Assembly: GCA_016195385.1 (NCBI GenBank)
Contig: JACPZS010000047.1
Coordinates: forward strand, 1 to 47,684
Reading direction: 5' to 3'
DNA length: 47,684 bases
From: Verrucomicrobiota bacterium
GTDB lineage: Bacteria > Verrucomicrobiota > Verrucomicrobiia > Limisphaerales > JACPZS01
The translations under genes and the position numbers were made by a program. Of the stretch, positions 1 to 10,064 are shown piece by piece; the stretch's first letter is position 1, and the number at the start of each line of letters is the position of its first letter. The notes below the pieces were generated by a model, which had not been told where the DNA came from, made no database searches, and saw nothing but the letters and a program-made list of their open reading frames with translations.

Positions 1-3000
1 TAGGGCAGCGGGAGTGATGGTGATGAAACGATTCGCGCCCGTGCCACCGAATGTCAAGGAGCTATCGGGCAGCAATGTTTGATTCGTTGACGTTGCCGAA
101 AGCGTCAAATTGTTCAGATCCTCAAAGTCGCCGACTGTGAAGTTAATGTTCGTAGTTGACCCTTCAAAGGTGAACTGTTTCACAATTCCGGCAATGGTTG
201 GCCCTTGGTTCACATGCGTGATATTTACCGTGAACTGCTTGGTTGAGCTAGCCACTGGCAATGGGCCACCAGGCGTAGTGCCATCGTCGGTTGCTTTTAC
301 CGTGATGGTTACGTTTGTGGAGCTAGTTGTAACCGATGGCGTGAAGATCAACGTTCGATTCGTTCCACCAAGATTTGCGATGAATATGTTGGCGTCTGCA
401 ATGTTTGCCTGAGACGATGACGTTGCAGTTACAACAAGGCTGCCGGGCACTGTTTCGCCTGGATCATCAACCGTGAAAGACACCGCCGTTGGGCCGGAGT
501 TGTCATTAACCGATTGGCTTCCGATGGCACCAATCACTGGGGGCGTGTTAACATTTTCAACGATGTAGTTAAAGGTGTTGGTTACCGATCCGGTTGCATT
601 GGTAACAACCGCTTGAATGCCGACATTTACGACCGGCAAGCCAGCAAGGTTCGGCACGGGAGTAATGATGAGGACTCGATTGCCGCCTGTGCTTACCCCG
701 ATGGTGATCGATTGCACGATGGCATTATTTACGTTAAATAGAGTTACTCCGAGTCCTGGTAATGACGCCGGGCAACTGTCCGGATCGTTTATCGTAAACG
801 AAGCCGGCGCACTAGGATTATTACGAACTGAGTGAACCGTGTTGGTGGCGTCACCGATTTGCGTGATAGTCGGCAGATCGGCCACCGGTGTCACCACGAT
901 GGTGAAGGTGACACTGGCAGATGTGTCAACGCCGCCGTTCGCAGTACCACCATTGTCTTTGAGTGTTACCGTCAGAACTGCAGTGCCGTTGGCATTGGCT
1001 TTGGGAGCGAAGGTCAGTGTGCCGTTCGCGGGATTGATGACCGGGTTCGTGGCAAACAGTGACGTGTCACAGCCCGCATTGTTGGTGACGACCATGGCAA
1101 TACTAAAGGTCAAGACCTGAGCGGATTCGTTTGCCGCGCCTGCGGTGATGTTCGTCATCAGGTTGGCGAAAGTATTCGCGCCCGAATCCTCGGCTACCAC
1201 AATCGTGTTGGTTAGCAGCGATGGATAAAGATTCGTGAGACTTGTGTTCAGCGCAAAGCTCGGCTGTTGATTGATTGCGTTTATGGTAATCACGAAGGTT
1301 TGCACTGCGGAGGTGTTAACATCAGGCACTGTTCCAGGCCCACTATCAACAGCCTGCACGTTTACAGTGGTAACTCCGTGGGCTTTTGCGGCGGGCGTAA
1401 AGGTTAGAGTTCCGTTGGAGCTTACGGCTGGATTGGTCGCAAATAAGCTGTTATCAGCGGCACTTACCGTGAATGAAACCGTTTGCGAACTTTCATTTAT
1501 AGCCGGACCAGGATTTATGTTGGTAGCCCACCCAGTTACGGTCTTAGTTGCCGAATTTTCATCAACCACAACGTCAGCTCCCTTTGTGAAGGACGGCGCG
1601 TCGTTCACTGCGGCGACCTCCAGCGAGAAGGTTACACTACTGGTGGCACCATTTCCGTCAGTAGCGATGACCGTGACATTGTTTGTGCCGTAAAGGTTTC
1701 CATTCGGCAGGATAGTCATGATTCGACCCCCTCCAGTGCCAGAAAAACCGACATTGTTAGCCTGAACTAAACCGTTAGCAATTGCGGGTGAAGTAGGATC
1801 AATGCTTAAATTCACTCCACTAGCTGTAGATTCTATGTCGTTGACTGTTAAGGAAATAATGGCCGCGTTATCTTCAAGGGTCTTGATCGGGACACTGCTT
1901 GATACAACAATCGAAGGTGCTTGGTTGACAAAATTATACACTAGCGACACAGCAATGCTACCGGTGTTGTTGTCCGTGTCCTTGACTGTTAAGGTAATTG
2001 TGGTCGCACCAAACTGGCCTCCGGTCGGCGTAATGGTAACACTACGGATTGATCCATTTGTATTTCCACTAGGGGCGGCAATGGCGATACCGCTATTCGG
2101 CACCAAGCCGGGGTTTGAAGATGTGCCCGAAACATTCAGAAACGCGTTCGGAGTTTGCACATCCGAGATCGCGATCGAGAACGTAATACTAACCCCAGAG
2201 TTGTTTGTTCCATTACCTGGCACTGATCCCACCAGCGAAATGCTAGGGTTGATGAGGCTTCCGCCAACTGTAACGGTAAACTGGCTTTGTGCAATCCCCT
2301 GATTCCCATCTACCACGCTTACCGTGATGGTAGCCTGCCCTTGCGCCGTCCCCCCACCTGGAGTCACCGTTATCGTGCGATTCGCCCCACTACCACCAAA
2401 GACAATATTTGAATTGGGCACAAGCGTCGTGTCGCTGGAACTGGCAAAGAACAAGAGGTTGGCTGCCGGTGTTTCGACATCTCCAACCGTGAATGCTTGT
2501 GTCACAGGTGGCCCGTTGGTCGAAGTTGCTTGATTTACCAAGGCTGATATGGTCGGTGGGTTGTTCACAAATTGAACATCCAAGACGAAACTTACCGAAT
2601 TTTGAAGCCCACTTGTGTCCGTTGCCGTGATGGTCACTTTGCTCGTGCCAAATGTGTTTGCTGCGGGAGTCAGAGTTACTGTGCGCGCAGCGCCTGCGCC
2701 ACCGAAAGTAATGCCACTGACCGGCAGCACGGCTGTGTTGGTCGAAGAAGCGGTGAGGACAATATTGCTGACATTGGCGATTGTACTGCTCAGGTTGACA
2801 TTTACAGTCTTGGCCACATTTTCCGGCGTGCTGTATGGCGGCAACGGAAATAAGCTAATCTGCGGCAAGTTTGGACTCAGACAGCAAACCGTTTGCGCGG
2901 TTATGAATTCCAAGGTCCAACCAGTCATCGAGCCGGTGGAACTGGCACCCGCGTGATTATCAAACACAAACAATTGCCAAGATCCATTTACATCCGGCCC

Positions 3001-3900
3001 AACAAAGTTTGACAACGAGGATGCATAAGGGCCCGCCGGCGCAGGATTATCGAAGGCGGCACCGGCCAGATCTGCCGGCTTGTACGCCACGCCATTTACT
3101 AGCGCGGCAGTCGAAGAGAAACTGTTCGTGGCCGCGTCCGCAATTTTAATTATAAAATTACTAACTGGATTTGCCCCACCGGCACCACCCATCGCGAGAA
3201 CTTTTTGACCATTGGGACTCACCAGCAAAACACTCACATCGCCTGGATTCGCATGACTGAATCCATTCAAGTATAATGCGATAGAGCTAACAGTGGAAGA
3301 GTTGACACCACTTACCGTCAAGTTGTCGGGATATAGCGAAGCAGGCCCGTTGCCTGTCCCGGACAAGGGAATGACATTGGCATTTGTGCTGCTAAATGGT
3401 AGCGAACTAACATAGCTTTGGCCAAGCGGGAAAGTCTGATATGTCAATGTTCCAGCCGAACTTACACCGTCTTGAAGAGACAGTACCGGAGTCACTTGCC
3501 CACCGCACCCACCGCTGGCGACAAACGTGAACGTGTTGGTCCACGTAGCACCGGGTGCCAACAAACCATTGACGCCGACAATCTGTGGGGCGCTCGGTGC
3601 GGTGACATTGTTCGCCGCTTGCAGTGAAGCAAACAGGAAAGTTGTATTCGCACCCGTATTGTTCGTGATGACGAACGACATGGTGATTTGCTCGCCAGGA
3701 TCGATGACACCGGTCACAATGTTGGTTACCCCATTAACGACGACATTAGTACAGTCTTCGCTTATGATGGTCGCCGGGCCGGCGGCAAAACCAGCAGCCT
3801 GAGCGGTAACGCCCGCAGCCATCACCCAAAGGGCCAAGGCGGCGAACACCCCAGAGGCAAGCCGCCATGCCTGTTTGGTGTATGTAGTTTGTCTATTCAT
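1..3900 (-). CDS. giant secreted protein: P-domain-like module plus Ig/cadherin-like repeats (3' end outside window)
   Basis: The frame is open for 1300 codons from the ATG at 3900 to the left edge, so the C-terminus is missing. A signal peptide (charged start, hydrophobic core, VTAQAA cleavage region) covers residues 1-34. Residues about 187-331 resemble a proprotein-convertase P domain (LNGFSHANPGDVSVLLVSPN, later WQLFVFDNHAG and GWTLEF). From about residue 340 come eight complete and one cut Ig/cadherin-like repeats of roughly 100 residues carrying the recurring FGGxGANRTITVTP motif. No protease catalytic motif is visible in this part. The role is probably extracellular adhesion or matrix (inference). 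In-frame ATGs at 3924, 3951 and 3987 are alternative starts; none has a clear ribosome site. Base composition is more AT-rich than the neighbours. Confidence 0.85.
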   Translation of the reverse strand, partial: MNRQTTYTKQAWRLASGVFAALALWVMAAGVTAQAAGFAAGPATIISEDCTNVVVNGVTNIVTGVIDPGEQITMSFVITNNTGANTTFLFASLQAANNVTAPSAPQIVGVNGLLAPGATWTNTFTFVASGGCGGQVTPVLSLQDGVSSAGTLTYQTFPLGQSYVSSLPFSSTNANVIPLSGTGNGPASLYPDNLTVSGVNSSTVSSIALYLNGFSHANPGDVSVLLVSPNGQKVLAMGGAGGANPVSNFIIKIADAATNSFSSTAALVNGVAYKPADLAGAAFDNPAPAGPYASSLSNFVGPDVNGSWQLFVFDNHAGASSTGSMTGWTLEFITAQTVCCLSPNLPQISLFPLPPYSTPENVAKTVNVNLSSTIANVSNIVLTASSTNTAVLPVSGITFGGAGAARTVTLTPAANTFGTSKVTITATDTSGLQNSVSFVLDVQFVNNPPTISALVNQATSTNGPPVTQAFTVGDVETPAANLLFFASSSDTTLVPNSNIVFGGSGANRTITVTPGGGTAQGQATITVSVVDGNQGIAQSQFTVTVGGSLINPSISLVGSVPGNGTNNSGVSITFSIAISDVQTPNAFLNVSGTSSNPGLVPNSGIAIAAPSGNTNGSIRSVTITPTGGQFGATTITLTVKDTDNNTGSIAVSLVYNFVNQAPSIVVSSSVPIKTLEDNAAIISLTVNDIESTASGVNLSIDPTSPAIANGLVQANNVGFSGTGGGRIMTILPNGNLYGTNNVTVIATDGNGATSSVTFSLEVAAVNDAPSFTKGADVVVDENSATKTVTGWATNINPGPAINESSQTVSFTVSAADNSLFATNPAVSSNGTLTFTPAAKAHGVTTVNVQAVDSGPGTVPDVNTSAVQTFVITINAINQQPSFALNTSLTNLYPSLLTNTIVVAEDSGANTFANLMTNITAGAANESAQVLTFSIAMVVTNNAGCDTSLFATNPVINPANGTLTFAPKANANGTAVLTVTLKDNGGTANGGVDTSASVTFTIVVTPVADLPTITQIGDATNTVHSVRNNPSAPASFTINDPDSCPASLPGLGVTLFNVNNAIVQSITIGVSTGGNRVLIITPVPNLAGLPVVNVGIQAVVTNATGSVTNTFNYIVENVNTPPVIGAIGSQSVNDNSGPTAVSFTVDDPGETVPGSLVVTATSSSQANIADANIFIANLGGTNRTLIFTPSVTTSSTNVTITVKATDDGTTPGGPLPVASSTKQFTVNITHVNQGPTIAGIVKQFTFEGSTTNINFTVGDFEDLNNLTLSATSTNQTLLPDSSLTFGGTGANRFITITPAAL

Positions 3901-3987
3901 GTTGGTGGTGGTGTGTCTGTTCATGAGTTTGTGTTGTGTCTCTAAATTCATAAAATCCAGTTGTTCACTCTTCAGCTCGGTCTTCAT

Positions 3988-4666
3988 TATGTTCGTTTTT
4001 TGCGCTGGGCAACTTGACTTGAGCGCCTTATCCACAATTCACCCTAAGTCGTCAATGCATTTTAACGTATGCTGCGGCATCCAAAACAATCGGCAAACTT
4101 GCTTTCACACTTAAATCTTAAAAACACAACCACTCGATTCGCAGGTTTGTCTGAGCAATTCACTTGCCTCACTAGCCTGAAAGTCCGCCTATCAAAACTG
4201 ATCTGCCTCTCCTTTTCAGATGAGGCACGACCAATTTTTTGTGCATCTGTTGCGAGAATTAGAGTTTTTCCAATTTATTTGCAAGAAAAAAATGCATTGT
4301 TCCGGCAGGAAATTCAAAATCCACCATATCGTGTGCATTATCTCGCCAAGGACTACTGTATTTTGTGTTCCAGTTTTCCTCATATTTGATTGCTGTAATT
4401 GATAAATTTTACTTTCTTACGTACGCGGAGCGTCTGTTCAGCGAAAGCGCTAAAGCAAACTTTTTTGGAAACAAAACTAATCTTTGTTTTTCTATGCAAC
4501 CGGCCTGCGCATATTTGAGATAATCCGGGGAGATGGGGCGCACTTTTAAATTCTTTTTTGCATGTCTGCAAAAAAGCGCATTAGTTTTTGGCTCTCGTGT
4601 TTTCGATTGAGCCAATCACTGTCAGACGGAATTTCCATTTTTCTGCCATGATTCGAGCATCCGCCT
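3988..4666. other. AT-rich intergenic region
   Basis: About 680 bp lie between two minus-strand genes. The stretch is visibly more AT-rich than the rest of the window. It contains only short open frames with no recognisable protein. It should hold the promoter of the giant secreted protein and the 3' end of the TPR/FG-GAP transcript. The only structure I see is a short A/T-rich hairpin at 4553-4576. No tRNA or known RNA motif was recognised. Confidence 0.6.
4553..4576 (-). terminator. possible weak terminator hairpin
   Basis: There is a perfect 10-bp inverted repeat (cttttttgca and its complement) around a 4-nt loop, about 90 nt downstream of the stop of the TPR/FG-GAP gene. The stem is A/T-rich and lacks the GC core of a standard intrinsic terminator, so the assignment is weak. 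Confidence 0.25.
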
Positions 4667-7600
4667 TTATTCTCTTTTCGTGGTGAAGCGATTCAATGTC
4701 ATCAGGCCAACCCAACGTGAGTTTATCGTTTCGCGTGCTGATAGATATTTGCTTGAACCCGCACCTGCCCAATCGGTGGAGTGCGCGGCGGCATGATCGT
4801 GCGCTGTTGGAAGCGGCCCAACGCTCCAACCGCGCTCGACATGGAAGTCGGCGTCCTTGTCCCAGCCGGAAGTGAACAAGAAGTAGTCGCGCAAATTTCC
4901 ATCATCCTTTGCCTTCAACGAAGCGACAGAAAATGTGAGCGTCAATTCATCTCCACCGTTGAGTAAAACCAGCTTGTCGTCCTGCTTCTGAATCAACTCA
5001 TTGACTTCTCCATATCGCGTGCACCAACCCACCGGCGTGATTCTCCAATTCGGTTTCTGAAAAATCTTTGTGTAATTCGGAGTTAATGGCGCGGACCAAG
5101 GAAGATTTTCAAACTCACTGAAGCCCCGCCAATGCAGATCACTCGATTGCGCCGGATACGAAGTGATTTGCGTCGCGCTTGGATCAATTGTTTCAAACAG
5201 CGCGGTGCGATCCCAATGAATTTCAAACGCGGTCGTCAAACGCAGTCGCCGGGTTTGCGCTGGAAGTTTGCCGGCAAGTTCGATCAAGATCGTTTTCGTT
5301 TTTCCGGCCGGAGCGCCGGCGACAATATCCACCGGCTTCCATTCGCCCACGTCGTTTTCCACTTCAAGTTGTGGAAAAGGAAATGGCAACTCCGGATTCT
5401 GCGATGCCGCGACGTTGGCCATGCCGCCGCCGAAGCGCAGCCAGCCCGTCAACGCCAGCGTGAACGGGCGTTCCACTTCCAGCGGCCCGAAGTCCAGCAC
5501 GACACCGTGCGGCTCGGCGAGCCCGCGCAATTGCGGCACGCGTAATTTTTGCGGTGAAACCACCTGGCCATCGTTCTCAGCGAGCAGAACAGTCACATCT
5601 GTTCCATCCAATCGCGTCGCGCGTCGCAACGGCATGCGGTTGCCCAACGTGCGAAATTCTTTCGGTGGAAATGGTTTTCCCGGCACGAGCTTGCAAGTCG
5701 GATGAACTTCCGTTCCCGGTGGATGATCGACCACGACCATTTTCGCTTCATTCAAATACAACACTTCGCGAAGTTCTTCCGTGATCTGCAAAATGTATTT
5801 TCCGTCGCGCGGTTTGAAGTTCTCATCGTTGCCAATCCAAACATGCTCCTCCGTGTCCGGCTCGATGTAATGCCCTTCCGCCGCTGGCAAACCGAGTGGC
5901 GCGGCGCCGAGAATGTCCGTCACGAAACGAAATTTTTTTCCATCCCACGCGTAAAGATACGGGCACGAGCCGGTCGGTAAAATCAATTCGACAAGCGTCA
6001 TCGTCGAGCGAGGATCGACTTTGAAATCGACCGTCGGCACGGCCAAATCAACCCACCGCACGTTCAACGAATCAAGCTGCGCGTGTTTGCCCACGCCGAT
6101 TTCGACGGGCAACTGCGTGACGGTCCGCCCAGTGCGCCAATTGCCCGCGAGCGCTTCGAGCCGCACGCCGATGCCGCTCATATTGGATCGATTGCCGAAG
6201 AGCCGCACCTTGAGTTGCAAATTCGCGTTGCCGCCCTCGTTGCGCAACAACTGCAATCCGCCCTGCTCCAAACAAATCAACAAATCCGTGTCGCCATCTT
6301 GATCAAAATCAGCCGCCGTCACGGACTCGACGCGACCGCTGATCAATTTGTCCAGACCCAGCTCGCGTGTGACTTCGCGAAAACCCGAGCGCCCGAGGTT
6401 GCGCCACACACGCACGCCGCTGCCGCACGCGATAATATCCAGCCAGCCGTCGTTGTCGTAATCGACCAGCGCGAGACTGTTCACCGAAAAATCGCCGAGC
6501 GGAATCGTCGTCTGCTCCGTCAATCCGCCAAACGCGCATTCCAATTTTCCAGCCGACGCGATGACGAGATCATTCCGCAGATCATTATTTAGGTCACCAA
6601 CGGCCACGCGGTTGCCGGCCGGCCACGCCGGCGGAGAATTTGTCAGTGCCAGCGGGCCGCCGCGTTGTTTGATGAGCACTTGCGGCGGCTGTCCGTCACG
6701 CGCAGCAAACAGATCCATCAAGTCGTCATTGTTCCAATCATCGACGGCGACTTGCGACACGCCGCTCAACGTCGCCGGCACGCCGGAGGTCGAAGTAATG
6801 TCGCGGAAATACATGTTCCCAAGATTGCGCCACACTTGAATTTTCTTCTCCGCCGCGGTGACGAGCAACAGATCAAGCTTCCCTGTAAAATCGAGATCAA
6901 CCAGCGCGCCGTCCGTCGCGTTCAAATCCTTCAAGCCCGCGAAAGCCGTCACTTCGGTGATGCCGCCGTTGGTCGCGAATTTGAAAAGATGCACCGCCTT
7001 CTCGCCGAGCATCACAACATCTTCGTAGCGATCTTGATTCAAGTCGCCAACGAGGCAGCGGCGGTATTTCGCGCCCGGCACGCCTGGCACGCGCTCGCCG
7101 CGCGGTTGAAAATTCGCATTGCTGTTGATCAGCAGACGAAACCCGTCGCCGCCGTCGCCGACGAACAAATCGTTTTGCCCGCGATGATTGATGTCGAGCA
7201 CTCCGACGGGTCCGTGATAATTTTTTGCCGTCGCGCCGAAGGCCGCTTCCGTTGCGTCCGCGAACCGCACCTTGATTCCATTTTTCTCCGGCTCCTCGAG
7301 CGCGAACGGCACGCGCGCCTTCGTGTATTCGCAGCGCTCGTAAGTCGCGGCGTCCGTGACCGCGAGCGATTTCTTCGCCGCGATCTGCTGGTGCTTTTCC
7401 AGTTCCGTGCTGGCTTCGTCCCTGCGACCGACGCGGATCAAAGCCTGGCTCAAATTGTAGTGCGCCGCCGGATGCTCCGGCTCGAACTGCGTCACTTCCT
7501 GAAACTCGCGAATGGCGTCCTCGAAATGATTCAGCGCCTGATGCGCGCGCCCCAGTTGAAAACCCGCCGCGCTGATTTTCGGATCGATGTCTTTCGCCGG

Positions 7601-8005
7601 CTGCAATGCTTTGAGTGCATCCTCGAATTTATTCTGCCGCAACAGCGCGCAACCTTGCACGTAGTAGGCCGCCGCCAGGTTGTGATCCAAATTCAACGCT
7701 TCCTGCGCCTGCTCAATTGCCTTGTCCGGCTGGTTGCCGAGCAAAAAGGCGTTCGCCAGATTCAAGCGCGCGTCAATGTGCGTCGGCTGAAGCGTGATCG
7801 CTTTTTGGTAAGCCGCGATCGCTTTCTCCGCATCGCCGCCTTCGTAATGAGACTTGCCCAGATTCATGAGACGCGCGAATTCATCGGCCGGCGCGGCAGT
7901 ACGCGAACACGAGGTGAGCCACGCGGCAGCGACGACAGCCCCCAACAACGCAACGAAGCTGGAGAAATTTCGGCGCGGAAAATCGCGAAAGAAAACTGAG
8001 TTCAT
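4667..8005 (-). CDS. TPR / FG-GAP / ASPIC-UnbV-like lipoprotein
   Basis: 1112 residues. The N-terminus is a lipoprotein signal with lipobox LTSC (Cys33). TPR repeats follow from about residue 45 to 210, with A-Y-x-x-G and paired helices. Next come FG-GAP/VCBS-type repeats from about 255 to 590 (DLNQDRYEDVVML, DWNNDDLMDLFAA, DYDNDGWLDIIACG, DFDQDGDTDLLICL), which normally build a beta-propeller with Ca-binding D-x-N/D-x-D loops. An ASPIC/UnbV-like stretch lies at about 600-680 (LFGNRSNMSGIGVRLEALAG). The last ~430 residues are not a domain I can name. Such proteins are common in Verrucomicrobiota, Planctomycetes and Acidobacteria and their function is unsettled. The protein should be anchored at the cell surface or periplasm. 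It is divergent from the DUF1080 gene. Confidence 0.88.
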   Translation of the reverse strand: MNSVFFRDFPRRNFSSFVALLGAVVAAAWLTSCSRTAAPADEFARLMNLGKSHYEGGDAEKAIAAYQKAITLQPTHIDARLNLANAFLLGNQPDKAIEQAQEALNLDHNLAAAYYVQGCALLRQNKFEDALKALQPAKDIDPKISAAGFQLGRAHQALNHFEDAIREFQEVTQFEPEHPAAHYNLSQALIRVGRRDEASTELEKHQQIAAKKSLAVTDAATYERCEYTKARVPFALEEPEKNGIKVRFADATEAAFGATAKNYHGPVGVLDINHRGQNDLFVGDGGDGFRLLINSNANFQPRGERVPGVPGAKYRRCLVGDLNQDRYEDVVMLGEKAVHLFKFATNGGITEVTAFAGLKDLNATDGALVDLDFTGKLDLLLVTAAEKKIQVWRNLGNMYFRDITSTSGVPATLSGVSQVAVDDWNNDDLMDLFAARDGQPPQVLIKQRGGPLALTNSPPAWPAGNRVAVGDLNNDLRNDLVIASAGKLECAFGGLTEQTTIPLGDFSVNSLALVDYDNDGWLDIIACGSGVRVWRNLGRSGFREVTRELGLDKLISGRVESVTAADFDQDGDTDLLICLEQGGLQLLRNEGGNANLQLKVRLFGNRSNMSGIGVRLEALAGNWRTGRTVTQLPVEIGVGKHAQLDSLNVRWVDLAVPTVDFKVDPRSTMTLVELILPTGSCPYLYAWDGKKFRFVTDILGAAPLGLPAAEGHYIEPDTEEHVWIGNDENFKPRDGKYILQITEELREVLYLNEAKMVVVDHPPGTEVHPTCKLVPGKPFPPKEFRTLGNRMPLRRATRLDGTDVTVLLAENDGQVVSPQKLRVPQLRGLAEPHGVVLDFGPLEVERPFTLALTGWLRFGGGMANVAASQNPELPFPFPQLEVENDVGEWKPVDIVAGAPAGKTKTILIELAGKLPAQTRRLRLTTAFEIHWDRTALFETIDPSATQITSYPAQSSDLHWRGFSEFENLPWSAPLTPNYTKIFQKPNWRITPVGWCTRYGEVNELIQKQDDKLVLLNGGDELTLTFSVASLKAKDDGNLRDYFLFTSGWDKDADFHVERGWSVGPLPTAHDHAAAHSTDWAGAGSSKYLSARETINSRWVGLMTLNRFTTKRE

Positions 8006-8314
8006 GCTGGAATCCTAGCGCAGACAACTCCGGCGGCAAGGGAATCCATCGCGGCCTAGCGCGCGATTTCAATCCACGGCAATAACGCAGTTGATTTGAA
8101 CAACAGGCAATAAAGCGAACGAAACCAAAACGATCATGGCCTGAGCACTGGAAATTAAACGCTCTCCGAGCAGATGAGTCGTGAGGGCCGGTTTGTGCCA
8201 GTCCAAGTCATTCCTTCTTCGTTCCCTTTGTTTCTTTCTGTACGGTTGAAGCGCCAATTTCCGGACCAAATCTTGTACTTGGCGGCGCGCGGCCGGCCCG
8301 CTACGATTTCCGCC
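8006..8314. other. divergent promoter region
   Basis: About 309 bp separate the TPR/FG-GAP lipoprotein (minus) from the DUF1080 gene (plus). It should contain promoters for both. I see no convincing operator, RNA or additional gene. An upstream in-frame extension of the DUF1080 frame (to 8174) enters this region but has no signal-peptide character and was not used. Confidence 0.55.
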
Positions 8315-8947
8315 ATGAAAAGCACAATCTCCATTTCAATCGCACTGATCTCACTAGCCATCGCGCGCCTTGGCGCAGCCGACACCGAAGAAGGGTTTGT
8401 CAAAATCTCCGACGGCAAATCGTTCGACGGCTGGAAAAAATCCACCGACCATCCTGACACTTGGAAGCTCGAAGATGGCGCGTTCGTCGCCCGCGGCGAA
8501 ACGGCCCACCTTTACTACGTCGGCGATCCCAAGCCGTTCAAAAACTTTGAACTCAAAGTCGAGGTCATGACCGAGACGAACTCCAACGGCGGAATTTATT
8601 TTCACACGAAGTATCAGGAAAAAAGCTGGCCGAAGTACGGCTTCGAATCGCAGGTCAACGTTTCGCACGGCGACTGGATCAAGACCGGCAGCCTTTACGG
8701 TTTGGTCAACTGTGGACTCACGCCCGCCAAAGATTACCAATGGTGGACGCAGCACATCATCGTCAAAGGCAACAAAGTCACCGTCAAAATCGACGGCAAG
8801 ACGGTGCTCGAATACAACGAACCTGAAGGCGCGCAGGCGGGCAAAGATTATACGCGCAAACTCGACGCCGGCACGTTCGCGCTCCAGGCGCACGACCCCA
8901 AAAGCGTCGTCCGCTACAAAAACATTCGCGTGAAACGGCTGGATTGA
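8315..8947 (+). CDS. secreted DUF1080 (3-keto-disaccharide hydrolase-type) protein
   Basis: 210 residues from the ATG at 8315, chosen because it starts a clean signal peptide (residues 1-22, ending RLGAA). The rest is a single concanavalin-like DUF1080 fold with typical family signatures: SDGKSFDGWK, LKVEVMTETNSNGGIYFHT, FESQVNV, and the C-terminal GTFALQAHDPKSVVRYKNIR. Members of the family hydrolyse 3-keto-glycosides or bind glycans. They are greatly expanded in Verrucomicrobiota and Planctomycetes, usually exported. The substrate cannot be told from the sequence. It is a stand-alone gene, tail-to-tail with the threonine aldolase gene about 10 bp away. Confidence 0.9.
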   Translation: MKSTISISIALISLAIARLGAADTEEGFVKISDGKSFDGWKKSTDHPDTWKLEDGAFVARGETAHLYYVGDPKPFKNFELKVEVMTETNSNGGIYFHTKYQEKSWPKYGFESQVNVSHGDWIKTGSLYGLVNCGLTPAKDYQWWTQHIIVKGNKVTVKIDGKTVLEYNEPEGAQAGKDYTRKLDAGTFALQAHDPKSVVRYKNIRVKRLD

Positions 8948-8956
8948 TCGCCGCCG

Positions 8957-10051
8957 CTACAGCTTCCGATGATTCGGCGCGCTTTGTGAAATTTCTTTTG
9001 GCGCTTCGACGAGCAGCCGTTTCACATCGCCGGCAAATCGCCGGACATCTTCTTCGCATGTGTCCCAGGCGCACATGAACCGGCAGCCGCCCTGGCCGAT
9101 GAAGGTGTAAAATTTCCAACCGACTTGCCGCAACGCGACGATTACGTGGGGAGGAAGTTCGGCGAAGACGGCGTTAGCCTGGCGCGGGAAAAGAATTTTC
9201 ACTTCGGAAATGTCGCGCAACAGTTCGTGCAGCAACTGCGCCATCGCGTTGGCATGCGCGGCGTGCCGCAGCCACGCGCCGTCCTTGAGCATCCCGACCC
9301 ACGGCGCGGAAAGAAAACGCATCTTCGACGCAAGCTGGCCGGATTGTTTGCAGCGGTAGTCGAACTCGTGCGCGAGTTCGCGATTGAAGAACACCACGGC
9401 GTCGCCAACGTGCGTGCCGTTTTTCGTGCCGCCGAAACAGAGGACATCGACGCCCGCCTGCCACGTAATTTCCTTGGGCGCGACGCCGAGTGACGCGACG
9501 GCGTTGGCGAAGCGCGCGCCATCCATGTGCAGCTTGAGGCCGAACTGTTTGGCCTTCGCCCAAATCGCCTTCACCTCTCCGACGGAATAGACGGTGCCGA
9601 GTTCGGTCGCCTGCGTGATGCTGACGGCGCGCGGTTTGGGATAATGCACGTCACTGCGTTTCTTCACCATGCGCTCGATGCCGTCCGGATCGATCTTGCC
9701 GTTCGGTCCGGCGACTTGCAGCACTTTCATGCCGTTGGAAAAAAACTCCGGCGCGCCGCATTCGTCCGTCTCCACGTGCGCCGTCTCGTGACAGAGAATG
9801 CTGTGGTAAGACTGTCCCATCGACGCGAGCGCGAGTGAGTTTGCCGCCGTGCCGTTGAAGACAAAGAACACTTCGCAATTCGTCTCGAACAGTTCGCGAA
9901 TCAAATCCGCCGCGTGCTGTGTCCACGTGTCCTCGCCATAGCCGGCCACGTGATCGCGGTTGGCTTCAGCGAGCGCGCTCCACGCCTCGGGACAAATGCC
10001 GGCGTAATTGTCGCTGGCGAAGTGGCGGGGAATGGCGGTGGGTTGATTCAT
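8957..10051 (-). CDS. ltaE: low-specificity L-threonine aldolase
   Basis: 364 residues, a fold-type I PLP enzyme of the beta-eliminating lyase/threonine aldolase family that splits L-threonine or L-allo-threonine into glycine and acetaldehyde. The PLP-site features are visible: FNGTAANSLAL (phosphate-binding loop, ~66-76), HMDGAR (175-180) with the pyridine-contacting Asp, and FGGTKNGT (206-213), where Lys210 should form the Schiff base. Length fits the family. The start codon follows the DUF3307 gene's stop by only about 13 bp on the same strand, so the two are likely co-transcribed. The exact substrate (L-Thr versus related beta-hydroxy amino acids) is not decided by sequence. Confidence 0.9.
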   Translation of the reverse strand: MNQPTAIPRHFASDNYAGICPEAWSALAEANRDHVAGYGEDTWTQHAADLIRELFETNCEVFFVFNGTAANSLALASMGQSYHSILCHETAHVETDECGAPEFFSNGMKVLQVAGPNGKIDPDGIERMVKKRSDVHYPKPRAVSITQATELGTVYSVGEVKAIWAKAKQFGLKLHMDGARFANAVASLGVAPKEITWQAGVDVLCFGGTKNGTHVGDAVVFFNRELAHEFDYRCKQSGQLASKMRFLSAPWVGMLKDGAWLRHAAHANAMAQLLHELLRDISEVKILFPRQANAVFAELPPHVIVALRQVGWKFYTFIGQGGCRFMCAWDTCEEDVRRFAGDVKRLLVEAPKEISQSAPNHRKL

Positions 10052-10064
10052 AAAAAGTTCGACA

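Noticed and set aside
3492..3710. 72-codon minus-strand frame inside the giant secreted protein gene
   Set aside because: Different reading frame from the 1300-codon open frame that has signal peptide and repeats.
4380..4615. Two overlapping short minus-strand frames in the AT-rich gap
   Set aside because: No recognisable protein and mutually overlapping; most likely chance frames.
6665..7999. 444-codon open frame on the plus strand opposite the TPR/FG-GAP gene
   Set aside because: Arg/His/Val-biased antisense shadow of a well-supported gene; no domain, no signal.
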